The translations under genes were made by a program, and so were the position numbers. Below the pieces are notes generated by a model. The model saw only the letters and a list, made by a program, of their open reading frames with translations. It made no database searches and was not told where the DNA came from. Of a stretch of DNA of 64,000 bases, positions 61,171 through 64,000 are shown piece by piece. The first letter of the stretch is position 1, and each line of letters begins with the position of its first letter. This DNA comes from Callaeas wilsoni (Eukaryota > Chordata > Aves > Passeriformes > Callaeidae). The stretch lies in NCBI GenBank assembly GCA_013398955.1, contig VWPU01010350.1:1-64000 (forward strand). Direction: 5' to 3'.

Positions 61171-62240
61171 TCTGGTATTTTTTTGTTTGTTTGTTTTGCT
61201 TGGTTTGTTTCGTGTTTTTTGACCTTGTTTTGGTTTTTTCTGTTTGTTTGGTTGGTTTTTTTAACTAGTTGTCACAATTGCTCCCATGGACCAATTCAGA
61301 AGCAGCCTGCATTGTAAAAGTGGACAGCTTCTATCCCTGTGCTTCTTCAACAGTGCCTTGGATTATAATTTCGGATTTACTGGTGGAACCCTGCGAATTG
61401 TTTGATGTCACAAGGGGTAAACTCTGTGTTCCTGCCTGATTTAGGGTCTTTGCTGTTATACAAAATGGGGGGGAAAAAAAAAGTCCTTTAATTTTGGTTA
61501 TGAGGTCTGACTTGGGCATTTGTGATGTGGTGCTGCTTTAGCGTGATATGATTTTCCAGTCTGACATGGTAATTTGAGATTAAAACTGAATTAGTGCCGG
61601 GGTTTTAAAACTGGGAAAAAAATCATTGCTAGACTGTTAAATTTAACATCCTGAAGCCTTATGCTTCAAACTTTCTTATTGATTAGCCTGCATTACTTTA
61701 TTATTTTTTTCCTACAAGTCCTTTTATACCTTATAGAGTGAATTATCTTCCAGGTGGGAAACTAAACTGTCTGGGATATAATAAAGCTACAGATTGTCAT
61801 TCTGATCAGTGCAAAAGTAATTTATAATTTACACTGGATAGAAAAGGCTCAAAGAGGTTTGCAGCAATGTCACTTCTATATGTGCTAACTCTTTTTCTTG
61901 CCTTGGGTAGAACCTGAAAGAATTTAGCCCTTGAGATTCTGTATTTAGGGGCTGTATCTGGGCTGGGTCATGTAGCAATGTGTGCGTTTGCACATTTTTG
62001 TGCAACAGTATATTTTATCATCTTAAAAATGTCATCTTCTACCAAAAAGGTAATGAAATCTGTATTTTGGTGTACAGTGTCAAAGGGTAGCAAGGGAAAA
62101 ATTTGGTTCTGTTTCTTTTTCGCCTCATAATTATGAATGTGAAAAATAGAAGTTAAACTTTGTGTGGTATTTTGTGAAGTCTGCATTTCCTGAAATGCAT
62201 GGGAAGAATTTTAATTTTTTTTTTCTTTTCCTCTTTCAGT

Positions 62241-62266
62241 TTTATATACATACATATATATGCATA
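62241..62266. repeat. TATACA/TA-rich microsatellite
   Basis: Imperfect TATACATACATATATATG run just after a pyrimidine-rich, acceptor-like TTTCAG. Confidence 0.65.
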
Positions 62267-62468
62267 AACTGCAAGTAATTCTTAATTTTTTTGAAAGCCA
62301 AAGAACTGTCAGGAGATAAAAAAGAAGCACTATGAAAGAAACAACTCTAGTCAAACAGCTTTTACATCTTGCTCAGATAAAAGTAAGAAAAGCCTAACAT
62401 TTTACATGGAAAATGAAGGGATTTGTTGCTGCTCAGTCTCAAGAAATACTGCATGACAGTAGTGTTTG

Positions 62469-62509
62469 GTTTTCTAACAAACCAAAACTCCATTGGTTTG
62501 TTAGAAAAC
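62469..62509. repeat. Perfect 17-bp inverted repeat, 7-nt loop
   Basis: GTTTTCTAACAAACCAA (62469-62485) and TTGGTTTGTTAGAAAAC (62493-62509) are exact reverse complements around the 7-nt loop AACTCCA. Pairing ends at the next base on the outside. No duplicated flanks or transposon ends are visible. Confidence 0.9.
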
Positions 62510-64000
62510 TCACTGTTTTTCAGTTCTGGGTTCCAGAATGGATCCAGATTGCAAGCAGTAATGTACCAATATAAAACAAATTCTGCAACATTTTCATCCT
62601 TGGCTTGGGATAGGGAGAAGATACGTGGAAGTAATGTTGCTTGTGAAAGGCAGAGTTCTTTTCAAATTTAGCAGGTTTATGTCGTGGCAAGGCATTCAGC
62701 CGGTAGTAGAAAACTGAACCAAACCTGTTGTGTGTCTTGTTTAAGTCTCATAATTACCTAATATTTACCTTTATGCTTTCAAAAGGATTTGTTTGCCGAG
62801 TTATCAGTAATCTGAATTTTGCGAAATAATGCAACAAAATGGCAGATTTCTTGAGTTGAGTTCCAAAGCCTCCAGAAGATAATTCACATTTGTCAAATCT
62901 TCTGCTATAGTAGCTAAAATTAAGGATGGATCAAGGGCATTGCCTTTGTTTTGGCAAATGTTTATTACAATGCCAATTTGGACAAAAAGCCTTTTACTCA
63001 TGGAAATCTATTTAAACAAAAGGGTTACATATAATTTTCTCTGAAATAAAACATTTTAAATATTCAAACTTAGGTATTTTTACTTTAAGCAGGTACATGA
63101 AGTATGTACTATGATTATAAATCTTCTCCATTAATATACTCAACACAGAAATTCCACTACTTATTATCCATATGGGACCACATTTGCAAGTGGATCTTGG
63201 ATTCCTACAACCACTGCTTCAATTTTCTTTTTTTTTTTTTCTTTTGGATACATGGAAGGTGGTGGTTTAATATAGCTTAATAGCCTGGAATCTTTGCATA
63301 CACTCCGTAGAAATGTCTTCCACATCACCCAAAGTGATGTGTAGCAGGCATATTTATTCAACAAACATTCTTATTGCAAAAGGTTAAATCCTGCTATAAA
63401 TCTCTTGTGAGCAATTTTCCATCTCTCACCCCTTTGTTCTGCGTCCATACAAAACTAATGTGGATTTACAAGAGTGTTTTTCTAAATCCTGAATATGGTC
63501 AGGACATTGTGCAGGCTATTTTTGGAAATTTAAGCTAGCATTCTGCCTAAATGGTATAGTAGATGCTGCCTTTCTGCTCATTCTGCAGAATTAATTGGGT
63601 TTTTTTGCCTGAGTTGTGTGCATGCCTGCAAAGGATGCAGGGTGGGTGTTCCTGAAGGGAAAGGAGAGTTTTTGTGCTCTGCTGCAGCAGCTCCCACTGC
63701 CTTGCTGTAGTGCTGTCACCTGCACAAACTCAGCCACAACCTCATTTCTTCAAAACTACTGCATTTCATAAGCTGTCAGAATCCACCATATATCTGGATA
63801 TTCAAATCCCATTTCCAAAGCTGCTGTGATGTGGGCTGAGGCATTCTTAGCTCTCAGACACGCTGTGTTGTCAGCACAGTTACTGGAGTGACTGAACGCC
63901 ACAGCAGAGATAGAAAGGCCGTGTTTGTTCAGGTGTGGAGCCTAATGGAGTGCTAGCTGGGAAAAGCGTTGGCATCGAGTGGAAGAACAGCAGTTAGGAA

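Larger units (their letters stand above)
61171..64000. other. AT-rich non-coding DNA, no firm exon
   Basis: Starts with a T/G-rich low-complexity tract (61178-61262). Four short minus-strand frames (61331-61519, 61968-62186, 62804-63001, 63164-63364) look mildly protein-like but lie in different contexts without usable splice signals. A perfect 17-bp inverted repeat is at 62469-62509, a TA/TACA repeat at 62241-62266 and a T13 run at 63228-63240. Confidence 0.45.

Noticed and set aside
61331..63364. Four minus-strand frames of 62-72 codons that look mildly protein-like
   Set aside because: I tested whether they could be exons or a broken retrocopy. Sequence between them has multiple stops, no consistent frame and no paired splice sites, and I recognise no protein.
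1..64000. Prokaryotic systems (operons, CRISPR, toxin-antitoxin, phage genes)
   Set aside because: CR1 and LTR content, AT-rich non-coding structure and absence of long frames show a bird nuclear genome; no regular spacer-repeat array or gene clusters exist.

Overview
This window is bird nuclear DNA, most likely from a passerine or related neoavian. The evidence is the many 5'-truncated CR1 LINE 3' ends with the characteristic avian tail octamers (ATTCTRTGATTCT-like), plus avian-type endogenous retrovirus (ERV) LTRs. Most of it is AT-rich, non-coding and gene-poor. I found no protein-coding gene I could name, no tRNA or rRNA gene, and no bacterial-style operon or CRISPR. The open frames are short and scattered, and none shows a recognisable domain. 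I treat them as chance ORFs. || Layout. Positions 1-57 kb are intergenic or intronic DNA. They contain about ten CR1 fragments in both orientations, a second small TE island (LTR fragment plus two tandem CR1s, 27.7-28.4 kb), one ERV LTR region with duplicated U3 repeats (38.58-39.02 kb), a 31-bp minisatellite (23.9 kb), simple repeats, and one unclassified 67-bp dispersed repeat present twice in opposite orientations (3.5 kb and 9.8 kb). The 10.6-11.3 kb stretch is repeat-free, carries a CTCF-like motif and reads like conserved regulatory DNA, which I cannot test here. || Positions 57.2-61.2 kb are the most eventful part. In order they hold: a long ERV LTR flanked by a 7-bp direct repeat; a CR1 fragment; a solo LTR with a perfect 6-bp target-site duplication; another CR1; a CpG island (59.6-60.16 kb); a 180-bp stretch with 70 G but only 3 C, just downstream of the island; and an NRF1-like site in a second GC-rich patch at 60.6 kb. 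This looks like a promoter region for a transcript reading rightwards, built next to several retroelements. No convincing downstream coding exons could be assigned, so it may drive a long non-coding RNA or a gene whose coding exons lie outside the window. || I found nothing that amounts to a new multi-gene biological system. The best leads are the promoter, GC-skew and LTR cluster, the 67-bp inverted pair, and a perfect 17-bp hairpin at 62.47 kb.
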